The position numbers and the translations under genes were made by a program. From assembly GCF_006546735.2 (NCBI RefSeq), contig NZ_VICD02000028.1, positions 1 through 35,115 of the forward strand: 35,115 nt of DNA, written 5' to 3'. Below the pieces are notes generated by a model that was not told where the DNA came from, searched no databases, and saw only the letters and a program-made list of their open reading frames with translations. The stretch comes from Marilutibacter maris. GTDB taxonomy: Bacteria; Pseudomonadota; Gammaproteobacteria; Xanthomonadales; Xanthomonadaceae. Positions 1 to 9,392 of this stretch are shown here, in pieces. Positions within the stretch are counted from its first letter, which is position 1; each line of letters starts with the position of its first letter.

Positions 1-834
1 GACGGCGCGGGCGCGCGGGAGCCGCGGCGGCGGCCTGTTCGAGTGCGGGTGCTGGCTGGCTGGACATCGGGCGGGCTTCCTTGGATGGAGCTCCGCATTC
101 GAACCCGGTGCCTCGATCCGCACCCGGTCCGGGGTGCGGAGTGGCGTGGGAATCAGCTGGACACGCCCGTCCGCACCACTCGGGGAGTGGTGGTACCGGT
201 ACCGGTAATCAGCGCCGCCTGCGCATGCGCGGCGGTACTCCGGCCTTGCGGCTGGGGCGCGATGCGGCAGGTGGCGGGGACGGCGTGCATGGGCGATAGC
301 AATAACCGCAGTTTGTGCGGCGCGTCAAGAGGGGCTTCCGCCATCGTCCGGCAGCCCTGTAACCGTGGGCCTCGTGGCGACGGCAGGCCGTGCCGGCGGC
401 GTCGGTGAGGACACGGTTTGCGCGAGTGTCGACATGGAGTGGGGCCTCGCCACGACTGCGCCCGGTGCTCCGTCGACGTGTCGGGTCGTAGCCTGGTGGC
501 CAGAAATTCATGCCCTCGTGAGCGCTGATGATGCCTGTTATCAAGGGCTTTTCGCGATTCGTATGCTCAAGCGGACACATATCTAAAAATGTAATCAGAG
601 ATCTGAAGAGTCAGTTCCAGTTCGTGGAATTGGTATCAACTGAAACCAACAACCGGAACCCGATCCCGGAATCGGCTGCCGGTGGCTGACACAGTGGCCC
701 CGCTGGCGCGTCCTCGAGGGCGAAAGACCGCCAGTGACGGCACGGGAGCCTGGCCGGAAGCCCCGTGCCGGTGCCGGGCTCCACGGCCGAGGCTGGCGCG
801 CTGATTCGCCCATTCGTCCACTCGGAGAAAAGGA
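1..834. other. Gene-free region upstream of the lytic protease
   Basis: No reading frame here looks like a protein: the open frames are short, overlap on both strands and have arginine/proline-rich compositions typical of chance frames in GC-rich DNA. Visible structure is a 9-bp stem (117-125 with 132-140), a smaller stem (175-180 with 186-191) and a short GGTACC-type repeat around 190-206. The sequence becomes AT-richer at about 550-660, which is where I would place the protease promoter, giving a long 5' leader, but I cannot pick a convincing -35/-10 pair. The first bases could be the tail of a gene outside the window; no recognisable end is visible. Confidence 0.5.
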
Positions 835-1992
835 ATGAAAGCGAACTCCAAGGCAAGCGTGTCGGTGTTGGCCTGTTGCATCGCCGCGGCGATCGGCCTC
901 AGTGTGCATGCGGCGCCACCCGCGGCCACCGCGACGGCAGGGTTGTCGGCGCAGGATCTGGTCTACAGCTACGACGAGATGTTCGATTTCGACATCGATG
1001 CCTGGCTGGCCAGGCGCGCGCCGCATCTGTCGCGCCATGGCGAGACGATCTCGCACTGGGCCGGCTACAGCGGTGTCAGTCCCAAGGTGTTGATCGCGTT
1101 GATGGAGCAGCAAAGCGGGGTGGTCACGCGACGTCATGCCAGGGCCGATGCGATGAGCCGGCCGTTCGGATCGATCGGCAGGCAGCGTGGCTTCGGTGAG
1201 CAGACGCGCGAAGTCGCGCTGGCCCTGCGCGAGGCCATGTACGAGCCTGATGCGATCGACGCGCGCGGCGCGGCGACCCTGGCCCGGACCAATCCGCTGC
1301 AGTCGCTGTTCGCCCGCTCGGGCGCGGGTGCCGCGGGCGCGGCAATGAGCGGCAACATCGAGTTCCAACAGGTCTACGCCGGACTGTTCAACGAGCCGCG
1401 CCGGGCCGCCGCACCGTCGCCGCGCTTCGCCGGCGCCGATGCGTCGGTGATGGCCGGACCCGCCAACGGCTTCCTGCAGTTTCCGTTCCCGCGCGGACAG
1501 AGCTGGCATGTCGGAGGCGCCCACACCACCACCGGTTCCGGCAGCTACCCGATGTCGTCGCTGGACATGAGCCAGGGCGGCGGCTGGGGCAGCTACCAGG
1601 GCGACAAGTGGGTGTCGGCATCGGCGGGCGGCAGCTTCAAGCGGCATTCCTCGTGCTTCGCCGAAGTGGTCCACGGCGGCGGCTGGTCGACCAGCTACTA
1701 CCACCTGATGAACATCCGCTACGGCACCGGTGCCAGCGTCTCGGCCAATACCGCGATCGCCAACCCGGCCAACACCCAGTCGCAGGCCCTGTGCAACGGC
1801 GGCGCTTCCACCGGCCCGCACCAGCACTGGTCGCTGAAGTACAACGGCAGCCACTACCACCTCAACGGCGTCTACCTCTCCGGATTCCAGATCACCGCGA
1901 TCAGCAATCAGAGCTACGACACCAACTGCAGCCGCTTCTATCTGAGCAAGAACGGCAACCGCTACTGCGCGGGCTATTTCTACAATCCGTGA
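835..1992 (+). CDS. Secreted beta-lytic metalloendopeptidase (LasA-type, peptidase family M23)
   Basis: A preproenzyme of 385 residues that should be secreted and cut peptidoglycan cross-bridges of other bacteria. Residues 1-26 form a signal peptide ending in VHA. A propeptide of about 180 residues follows, and the mature enzyme starts near residue 208 (GPANGFLQFPF), closely resembling Lysobacter beta-lytic protease and Pseudomonas LasA. By alignment to LasA the zinc ligands are H230, D244 and H331, with H290 (in YYHL) and H329 (in GPHQH) as the other catalytic histidines. C274/C320 and C365/C378 are candidate disulphides. The ATG is preceded by GGAG at 824-827, 7 bases away. It runs convergently towards an AraC gene and shares a hairpin with it. 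The family assignment is firm; whether it is bacteriolytic or also elastinolytic cannot be read from sequence. Confidence 0.95.
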   Translation: MKANSKASVSVLACCIAAAIGLSVHAAPPAATATAGLSAQDLVYSYDEMFDFDIDAWLARRAPHLSRHGETISHWAGYSGVSPKVLIALMEQQSGVVTRRHARADAMSRPFGSIGRQRGFGEQTREVALALREAMYEPDAIDARGAATLARTNPLQSLFARSGAGAAGAAMSGNIEFQQVYAGLFNEPRRAAAPSPRFAGADASVMAGPANGFLQFPFPRGQSWHVGGAHTTTGSGSYPMSSLDMSQGGGWGSYQGDKWVSASAGGSFKRHSSCFAEVVHGGGWSTSYYHLMNIRYGTGASVSANTAIANPANTQSQALCNGGASTGPHQHWSLKYNGSHYHLNGVYLSGFQITAISNQSYDTNCSRFYLSKNGNRYCAGYFYNP

Positions 1993-1998
1993 GGCGGG

Positions 1999-2029
1999 AC
2001 TGCGCGCGGTCTACAGGGCCGCGCGCAGT
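1999..2029. terminator. Shared hairpin between convergent protease and AraC genes
   Basis: A perfect 11-bp inverted repeat (1999-2009 with 2019-2029, 9-base loop) starts 7 bases after the protease stop and runs over the stop codon of the AraC gene on the other strand. There is no T-tract on either side, so it may be a weak terminator or a 3'-end stabiliser for both transcripts. Confidence 0.5.
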
Positions 2030-2871
2030 TCGCTGGGCGATATCCCGAAGCGGCGACGGAAGCGGATCGCGAATCGAGATGGCGACGCGTATCCGACCGC
2101 GTGGGCGATGTGGCCGATGCTGTCGCGAGTGCTCTGCAGGCTGTCCAGTGCGGCGCTGAGGCGGGCGTCCTCCAGGATCGTCCTGAAACCCTGGTCCTGC
2201 GCGGACAGGTGACGGCGCAGGGTGGAGGCGGCCATGCCGGTCAGGTTCGAGAGTTCGTCGATGTTCCAGTTGCGGCCCGGATCGTCGTTCAGCAGCTGCC
2301 GGACCCGCTGGATCAGGGGCGCCTCGCGGCCGGGCAGCAGTGCCCGTGCCGCGCCGGCCAGGGTCAGGCACAGCAGCAGGGTGCGGGCGTGCTGGTCCAG
2401 AAGCGGCGCCGGCGCGCCTTCCTCGATCGCGGCCAGCAGCGATTGCCAGGCCTGGCCGGTATGGCGGTCGCGATGCACGCTGATGGGTATCTCGGCGGTG
2501 TCCTGCAGCGCCGCGTCGATCAGCCCGCCGTGGTGGCGGCGGAAGTCGGCCACCAACGCCGGCGACAGCTGTATCAATTCGGCACGGTAGCCGTGCGCGC
2601 CAGGACGGTTGTCGATGCCGTAGCGCTCGCCCGGCCGCAGCAGGATCAGGTCGTCGCGGCCGCCACGATACTGGCGCTCATGCCAGTACACCCGTTTGTG
2701 GCCTTCCTCGACGCCAACGATCAGCAACTGCGGCACGCCGACATTGCGCAGCGCATGCGATTTGCGGGCATGCAACCGTCTGCCGCTGACCAGATCGTCG
2801 CGATGGTTGCGCTGATGGCGCACGCCGGCCGCGGGCGGCGTGTCCGGAACGGGAGCGGCAGCGGTGAGCAT
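2011..2871 (-). CDS. AraC-family transcriptional regulator
   Basis: A 286-residue cytoplasmic DNA-binding protein. Residues 1-180 form a cupin-like sensing domain of the AraC type. Residues about 188-284 form the two helix-turn-helix units, with the family signature in the last 30 residues (GYASPSRFAIRFRRRFG, then ISPSELR). The frame is open far upstream, into the next gene's antisense. I chose the ATG at 2871 because it starts after the end of the upstream PEBP gene, has AGGA 7 bases before it and gives a normal family length. It lies 23 bases downstream of the PEBP gene on the same strand, so the two probably share a transcript. The ligand and targets are unknown; the neighbouring protease is only a candidate target. 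Confidence 0.88.
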   Translation of the reverse strand: MLTAAAPVPDTPPAAGVRHQRNHRDDLVSGRRLHARKSHALRNVGVPQLLIVGVEEGHKRVYWHERQYRGGRDDLILLRPGERYGIDNRPGAHGYRAELIQLSPALVADFRRHHGGLIDAALQDTAEIPISVHRDRHTGQAWQSLLAAIEEGAPAPLLDQHARTLLLCLTLAGAARALLPGREAPLIQRVRQLLNDDPGRNWNIDELSNLTGMAASTLRRHLSAQDQGFRTILEDARLSAALDSLQSTRDSIGHIAHAVGYASPSRFAIRFRRRFGISPSELRAAL

Positions 2872-2894
2872 GCGTCGATCCTGCCACAGCCGGC

Positions 2895-3464
2895 CTAGCG
2901 GCCGTAGCGCACCTCGAGTTCGGCGTGGTCCAGCGCGTTCTGGCGGATCAGGAAGCCCGCCATCGCGCCGCTGGCGCCGGCGTCCAGGTCCAGTCCGTCG
3001 GTCTTGAGCGCCCAGACAGTGAAGCGATAGCGGTGCGACCGGCCCGGAGGCGGGCACGGGCCACCGTACCCGGACGTGCCGAAGTCGGTACGGGTCTGCA
3101 CCGCGCCCTCGGGCAGGCCGCCGCCGGAGGCGCCGCGGGCCAACGCACGGGTGTCGGGAGGCAGGTCGGTGACGACCCAATGCCACCAGCCGCTGCCGGT
3201 CGGGGCGTCGGGGTCGTACACGGTGATCGCGAAGCTGCGCGTGCCGGACGGCGGGTCGCGCCAGCTCAGTGCCGGCGACAGATTGCCGCCGCTGCAGCCG
3301 AAGCCATCGTAGACATGCCGCGCATCGACTCTGCGGTCGGCCTCGAGATCGGGGCTGCTCAGGGTGAAGCCGTCGGCGGCGGCGGGCATGGGCGCCAGCC
3401 CCAGCCATAGCGACGGCAGGGCGGCCAGGAGCAGGGACGATCGGAGCGGGGGAAGCATCGGCAC
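2895..3464 (-). CDS. Exported YbhB/YbcL-family PEBP-like protein
   Basis: A protein of 189 residues from the phosphatidylethanolamine-binding / Raf-kinase-inhibitor-like family. Residues 1-30 are a signal peptide (hydrophobic core LLLAALPSLWLGLA, cut after PAAA), so it should be periplasmic. The family core is clear: LSPALSWRDPP, AITVYDPDAP, GWWHWVV and the GYGGPCPPPGRSHRYRFTVWAL block that lines the ligand pocket. GAGGA lies about 8 bases before the ATG. It is followed after 23 bases by the AraC gene on the same strand and is divergent from thiC. The biochemical role of bacterial YbhB-type proteins is not settled, so no pathway is assigned. Confidence 0.92.
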   Translation of the reverse strand: MPMLPPLRSSLLLAALPSLWLGLAPMPAAADGFTLSSPDLEADRRVDARHVYDGFGCSGGNLSPALSWRDPPSGTRSFAITVYDPDAPTGSGWWHWVVTDLPPDTRALARGASGGGLPEGAVQTRTDFGTSGYGGPCPPPGRSHRYRFTVWALKTDGLDLDAGASGAMAGFLIRQNALDHAELEVRYGR

Positions 3465-3571
3465 GATTCCTCGGGAGGGGAGGCCAGTGTTGCGGTTGCG
3501 GCCGTCGCTGCCGGTGCCCCAACGCTCGCGGACCGTGCGCGAACGCTCATGCCCGGGCGGGCGCCGGCCGA

Positions 3572-3601
3572 TTGGCGTCGCCGCCGCTTTCCATGTCTAA
3601 T
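3572..3601 (+). promoter_or_regulatory. Probable sigma70 promoter of thiC
   Basis: TTGGCG at 3572-3577 and TCTAAT at 3596-3601 are separated by 18 bases. Transcription would start at about 3608, within a few bases of the start of the riboswitch aptamer, as expected for a riboswitch leader. It is a pattern match only. Confidence 0.5.
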
Positions 3602-3605
3602 GTGC

Positions 3606-5645
<2,040 letters not shown>

Positions 5646-5727
5646 GCGGGATGCGTCTGTCCGGGTCGCGGGGAGGCGATCCGGGCCGCGGAGCGGCCCG
5701 CTACCGGAGGTGGCGGGCCGACGGGGC

Positions 5728-5751
5728 AAAAAAAAGGCGCCTTTCGGCGCC
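5728..5751 (-). terminator. Rho-independent terminator on the minus strand behind thiC
   Basis: A GGCGCC/GGCGCC stem (5736-5741 with 5746-5751, loop TTTC) is followed on the minus strand by eight Ts (complement of 5728-5735). On the plus strand the stem is followed by AATGTTG, a poor T-tract. The strong orientation is therefore towards thiC, not after it. It may still help end thiC transcripts, but as drawn it ends something coming from the right. Confidence 0.7.
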
Positions 5752-5793
5752 AATGTTGAACCTCAGCATAATGAGACGTCGGCGAGAGAGGGC
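5728..5793 (-). ncRNA. Candidate small RNA convergent with thiC
   Basis: On the minus strand, TTGGCA (5823-5828) and TACAGG (5800-5805) are spaced 17 bases apart like a sigma70 promoter. The predicted start is near 5793, and 65 bases later lies the strong terminator at 5728-5751. That is promoter, about 45 bases of sequence, then hairpin plus T8, with no protein gene in between, which is the layout of a trans-acting sRNA. The -10 match is weak (3 of 6), so this is a hypothesis. The alternative is that the hairpin only serves thiC. Confidence 0.3.
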
Positions 5794-5931
5794 CTGGAGC
5801 CTGTACCCGCGCTGCGGGCCAGTGCCAACAAGCTAGAATTGACGGCCGCGGTGCGTTAGTCCGCACGCGCCAGGGTTGTTTGCCGGATCTGGTCAGTGGC
5901 TTGTCCGATCCATGGCAGGACCTTTTGGCAC

Positions 5932-8292
5932 ATGCCGGACCCGGCCACCCTGTTCAGTATTGCAGGTGAGATGTCTCCCCCCATCGAACCAACCTCGTTG
6001 CCGTCCGATCGGCTGCGCGTAGGCGATTGCGTCGTCGACGTGCCGCTGCGCGAAGTCAGCGCGCCCGACGCCAGGCGACCCCGCCGGATCACGCCCAAGG
6101 CGATGGGCGTGTTGCGGGTGCTGGTCGGACATGGCGGCCGTGTGGTCAGCCGTGACACGCTGCTGGCCGAGGTGTGGCCGGATACCCTGCCGACCGACGA
6201 CGTCATCACCCAGGCGGTGACCCAGCTGCGCAAGGCCTTCGGCGAGAAGCGTGGCGATGCGCAGTACATCGAGACCATCGCCAAGACCGGTTACCGACTG
6301 CTGGCCCCGGTCGCCTGGCTGGATGCGGGCGCGGCGGCCGACGCCGACGGTGTCGACGGCGCGATCGCGGCCGGTGGGCCGCAGGCCACGGACACCGCCC
6401 GCGATGCTGTCGTCTCCGCGCCGGGCGACGGTCCGGTCCGCTGGTGGCTGCGTGAGCGGGTGCTGGTCAGCCTGGTCGCGGCGGTGATGGCGGTCGCGCT
6501 GGTCGCGTTCCTGTTGATGCGGGCGCCGGCCGCGCCGCCGGGGGAGGACGCGGCGACGGTGGTCGCCGCCTCGCCGGACCGCCCGTACCGCCTGCTGACC
6601 TCGGCGCCCGGCTTCGAACTGTCGCCGACGCTGTCGCCGGATGCGTCGATGGTCGCGTATGCCGCGACCCTGCCCGAGCGCCGCGGCACGGTGATCATGA
6701 TGCAGACGACCAACTCGTCGCAGCCGCGCCAGATCAGCTTCCCCGAAAGCGGCGTGTCCGATCGGCTGCCCTCGTGGTCGCCGGACGGGCGCGAGATCGC
6801 CTGGATCCGCTACGGCCCCGGCCGCGCCTGCGAGGTGCTGGTGATGGCCGCGAGCGGCGGCGGTGGCGAGCGCAGCGTCGCCAGTTGCAACGGCGACGAT
6901 CTGCTCAGCTTCGATTGGGCGCCGGACGGCCGCGCGCTGGTGTTCGGCAGCATGGGCAGCGACAGCGACGCCACCGGCCTGCGCCTGCTCGACCTGCAGA
7001 GCGGCCGCTGGAGCGAGCTGCGCTACCCCAGTCGCGGCACCGCGCTGGACCATGCACCGCGTTACTCGCCGGACGGCCGCTGGGTCGGCTTCGTGCGCAA
7101 CCCGCAGCTGGGCGATCTGTGGCGGATCCCGGCCGAGGGCGGCAGGCCCGAGCGTCTTACCGACATCGGCGGCGAGTTCCGTGGCTGGGACTGGCTGCCC
7201 GACGGCAGCGGGATCGTGTTCGCGCGGCGTATCGACAGCGAGACCCGGCTCTATCGGCTCGACCTGGCCAGCCGCCGGATCAGCGACCTGGGCCTGGACG
7301 ATGCCCAGGCTCCGGCCGTCGCCGAGCGCGCGGGGGTGCTCGCGTTCGTGCGCCGGCGGCCGCAGTTCGGCCTGTTCCGGGTCAATCGCAGCGAAGCCTC
7401 CGGGCCGGTGCGGCGCGAGCACCTGTTCGCCTCCTCCGGGCGCGATACGATGCCGTCGCTGGCGCCGGACGGGCGGCAACTGGTGTTCAGCTCGGATCGT
7501 TCCGGGCACTTCCACCTGTGGTGGACCGACCTGGAGAATCCGCGCAGCCTGCGCCAGCTCGAGGACGTGCATCCGGATACGCACAGCCGTCCGGAGTGGT
7601 CGCCCGACAGTCGCCGGATGCTGGTGGTCGGGCATGACGACGACGGCCGCAAGGGCGTGTTCGAGGTCGTCGCCGCCAGTGGCCAGGTCAGCTTCCTGCC
7701 GATGCCCGGCCCGCGCTTCCGGACCCTGCAGGCGATGTACACGCCGTCGCCCGACCGGATCCTGATGACCGTGCGCGACCCCGACGACCGGCTCTGCCTG
7801 GCGTTGCTGGACCGCAGCCAGGCGCCGTGGAAGGTGTTGGGCAAGATCGAGGACGTCTCGCACGCGCGGGTCGACAGCGCCAATCAGCGGGTGTTGTTCA
7901 CGCGGTTGTCGGCGGACGGACTGTGGCAGGCGGACCTGTCGCTGGCGCAGGACAGCATCCGGATGGTCGACCGGGACAAGCCGACCCGCTGGCGCTATCA
8001 GACCTGGGCGGTCGCCGAGGACGGCAGCATCGACTATCTGGAACCGCGCGCGGATTGTCTGAGCAGCCTGCGGCCGATCGGTGTGCCGGACGGGGATGCG
8101 TCCACGCCGGCGACGGGCCGCTGCCTGAATCCCGACCGGCTCAGCGCGACCACCTCGTTCAGCAGTTCCTCGCGCCTGGACGCGGTGTTCAGCGCGCAGG
8201 CGATCGACGACGGCACCGACATCGGCCTCATGGGGATCGATTCGGCGCCTTCGGAGGCGCCGCGGGTCGAGGTCCCGGGTTGGATCAAGTGA
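5932..8292 (+). CDS. Membrane-anchored winged-helix regulator with TolB-like (PD40) periplasmic domain
   Basis: A one-component membrane regulator of the CadC/ToxR architecture, 786 residues. Residues about 28-125 are an OmpR-type winged helix (RRITPKAMGVLRVLVGHGGRVVSRDTLL, with VITQAVTQLRKAFG and IETIAKTGYRL as recognition helix and wing). About 175-198 is a single membrane helix after RWWLRERV. The remaining ~590 residues are periplasmic, with at least seven PD40 beta-propeller motifs such as SPTLSPDAS, PSWSPDGRE, RYSPDGRW and PEWSPDSR. The start is uncertain: ATG 5932 has AGGA 11 bases upstream, while ATG 5971 has AGGTGAG almost touching it. Either keeps all domains. It lies upstream of and in line with an AraC regulator and a TonB receptor, which makes control of that block plausible. 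A possible -10 (TAGAAT, 5834-5839) lies ahead of it. Confidence 0.88.
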   Translation: MPDPATLFSIAGEMSPPIEPTSLPSDRLRVGDCVVDVPLREVSAPDARRPRRITPKAMGVLRVLVGHGGRVVSRDTLLAEVWPDTLPTDDVITQAVTQLRKAFGEKRGDAQYIETIAKTGYRLLAPVAWLDAGAAADADGVDGAIAAGGPQATDTARDAVVSAPGDGPVRWWLRERVLVSLVAAVMAVALVAFLLMRAPAAPPGEDAATVVAASPDRPYRLLTSAPGFELSPTLSPDASMVAYAATLPERRGTVIMMQTTNSSQPRQISFPESGVSDRLPSWSPDGREIAWIRYGPGRACEVLVMAASGGGGERSVASCNGDDLLSFDWAPDGRALVFGSMGSDSDATGLRLLDLQSGRWSELRYPSRGTALDHAPRYSPDGRWVGFVRNPQLGDLWRIPAEGGRPERLTDIGGEFRGWDWLPDGSGIVFARRIDSETRLYRLDLASRRISDLGLDDAQAPAVAERAGVLAFVRRRPQFGLFRVNRSEASGPVRREHLFASSGRDTMPSLAPDGRQLVFSSDRSGHFHLWWTDLENPRSLRQLEDVHPDTHSRPEWSPDSRRMLVVGHDDDGRKGVFEVVAASGQVSFLPMPGPRFRTLQAMYTPSPDRILMTVRDPDDRLCLALLDRSQAPWKVLGKIEDVSHARVDSANQRVLFTRLSADGLWQADLSLAQDSIRMVDRDKPTRWRYQTWAVAEDGSIDYLEPRADCLSSLRPIGVPDGDASTPATGRCLNPDRLSATTSFSSSSRLDAVFSAQAIDDGTDIGLMGIDSAPSEAPRVEVPGWIK

Positions 8293-8435
8293 TTGATTCC
8301 AAAAAATAAAATGCTTTCGGAATTCCTTCGGCACAGGCTCCCGACAGAATTCGCATAGTTCTACGCCTTTTGTCAGGCGGATCGCGCCCGATTCGGGCAA
8401 ATCCATTGCTCATTCTCTGCAAGCGAGGTGAGCCA

Positions 8436-9341
8436 ATGGAGCAAGTGCTTTGGGCCGACCGTGGCCAGTCCGTGCAATCTGAAGCCCCCGAGGGCGCCGC
8501 CAGCAGCTGCGTCGGCGTGTCGCGACTGGGCAGCGCGCAGTTGGCCGGCAACCAGTTCTCGATCTGGATCCAGCTGCGTGGCAGCTCGTGGGTCGAGGCC
8601 AAGGAGGGCAAGTTCCGGCTGCGTCGCGGCCGTTGGATCGCGTTCGAGAAGGATTCCCGCCCCAACGTCCAGGCCGACCACCACGGCCTGTGCATCGGCC
8701 TGAGCCTGTCGGCCGAGGCGCTGCAGGCGATCATCCGCTTCACCGACTGTGGGCTGTACGCCGGTCGCGGCCAGATCTCGCTGCGCGATGCGCGCACCGC
8801 GCTGCGTCTGTGGCGCGAGGTCGGCGCGCGCGCCACCGCCAACGACGGCATCGACATGGCCACGCTGCGGCCGATGCTGTTGCAGCTGGTCGGCTTCCAG
8901 CGCGACATCGCCGCCCGCGTCGCCCGCTGCCCGGGACGCTCGCGCGTACGCAAGCGTCAGGTGTTCAGTCGCCTGCAGCGCGCGCACCTGTATCTGGAAG
9001 GCAACTGCGACCGTGTCGTGCGCATCAGCGAGCTGGCCGAGCTGACCAGCTTCTCCAGCTGGTATTTCTCCAAGACCTTCCACGGTCTCTACGACGAGAG
9101 CCCGCAGGCCGCCGCCGCGCGCATGCGCCTGGAGCAGGCGGCCGAGCTGCTGGCCGGCACCGAGATGATGGTGGGCGAGGTCGCCGCCGCCTGCGGCTTC
9201 GACAACTGCTGCAGCTTCGCGCGCGCGTTCCGCGCACGCTACGGAATGTCCGCCAGCCGCTACCGCGCCGATGCCGCGCAGACCGATTCGGCAAAGTCTC
9301 CCGTCGTTGCCGGCAAAGCAAGCTTGCGGACCGGAACGTAA
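8436..9341 (+). CDS. AraC-family regulator preceding a TonB-dependent receptor
   Basis: A 301-residue DNA-binding protein. The C-terminal helix-turn-helix pair spans about residues 190-283 (ISELAELTSFSSWYFSKTFH; VGEVAAACGFDNCCSFARAFRARYG). The N-terminal part does not match a sensing domain I can name. The ATG at 8436 has GAGGTGA ending 4 bases upstream; the open frame extends 22 codons further up without a ribosome site. The 143-base gap before it is AT-richer (TAAAAT at 8307-8312) and probably holds its own promoter. Its stop is 51 bases before the TonB receptor on the same strand, so the receptor is its most likely target. Confidence 0.9.
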   Translation: MEQVLWADRGQSVQSEAPEGAASSCVGVSRLGSAQLAGNQFSIWIQLRGSSWVEAKEGKFRLRRGRWIAFEKDSRPNVQADHHGLCIGLSLSAEALQAIIRFTDCGLYAGRGQISLRDARTALRLWREVGARATANDGIDMATLRPMLLQLVGFQRDIAARVARCPGRSRVRKRQVFSRLQRAHLYLEGNCDRVVRISELAELTSFSSWYFSKTFHGLYDESPQAAAARMRLEQAAELLAGTEMMVGEVAAACGFDNCCSFARAFRARYGMSASRYRADAAQTDSAKSPVVAGKASLRTGT

Positions 9342-9348
9342 CGTGACT

Positions 9349-9366
9349 GGGCGTTTTAACACGCCC
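9349..9366 (+). promoter_or_regulatory. Hairpin in the leader of the TonB-dependent receptor
   Basis: GGGCGT at 9349-9354 pairs with ACGCCC at 9361-9366 around TTTAAC. It lies between the AraC stop and the receptor's ribosome site (GGAGAGAG from 9381), and a T-run (TTTTT, 9376-9380) follows 9 bases later. It could be a weak attenuator or terminator limiting read-through. Confidence 0.35.
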
Positions 9367-9392
9367 ATAACGATATTTTTGGAGAGAGATAG

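Noticed and set aside
43-580. Several short open frames before the protease gene
   Set aside because: They overlap on both strands, lack ribosome sites and have chance-like composition.
5730-5866. A minus-strand peptide with two tryptophans (CWHW) before a terminator, considered as a trp-type leader
   Set aside because: The frame runs through the terminator without a stop, and no trp gene lies downstream; it leads into antisense of thiC.
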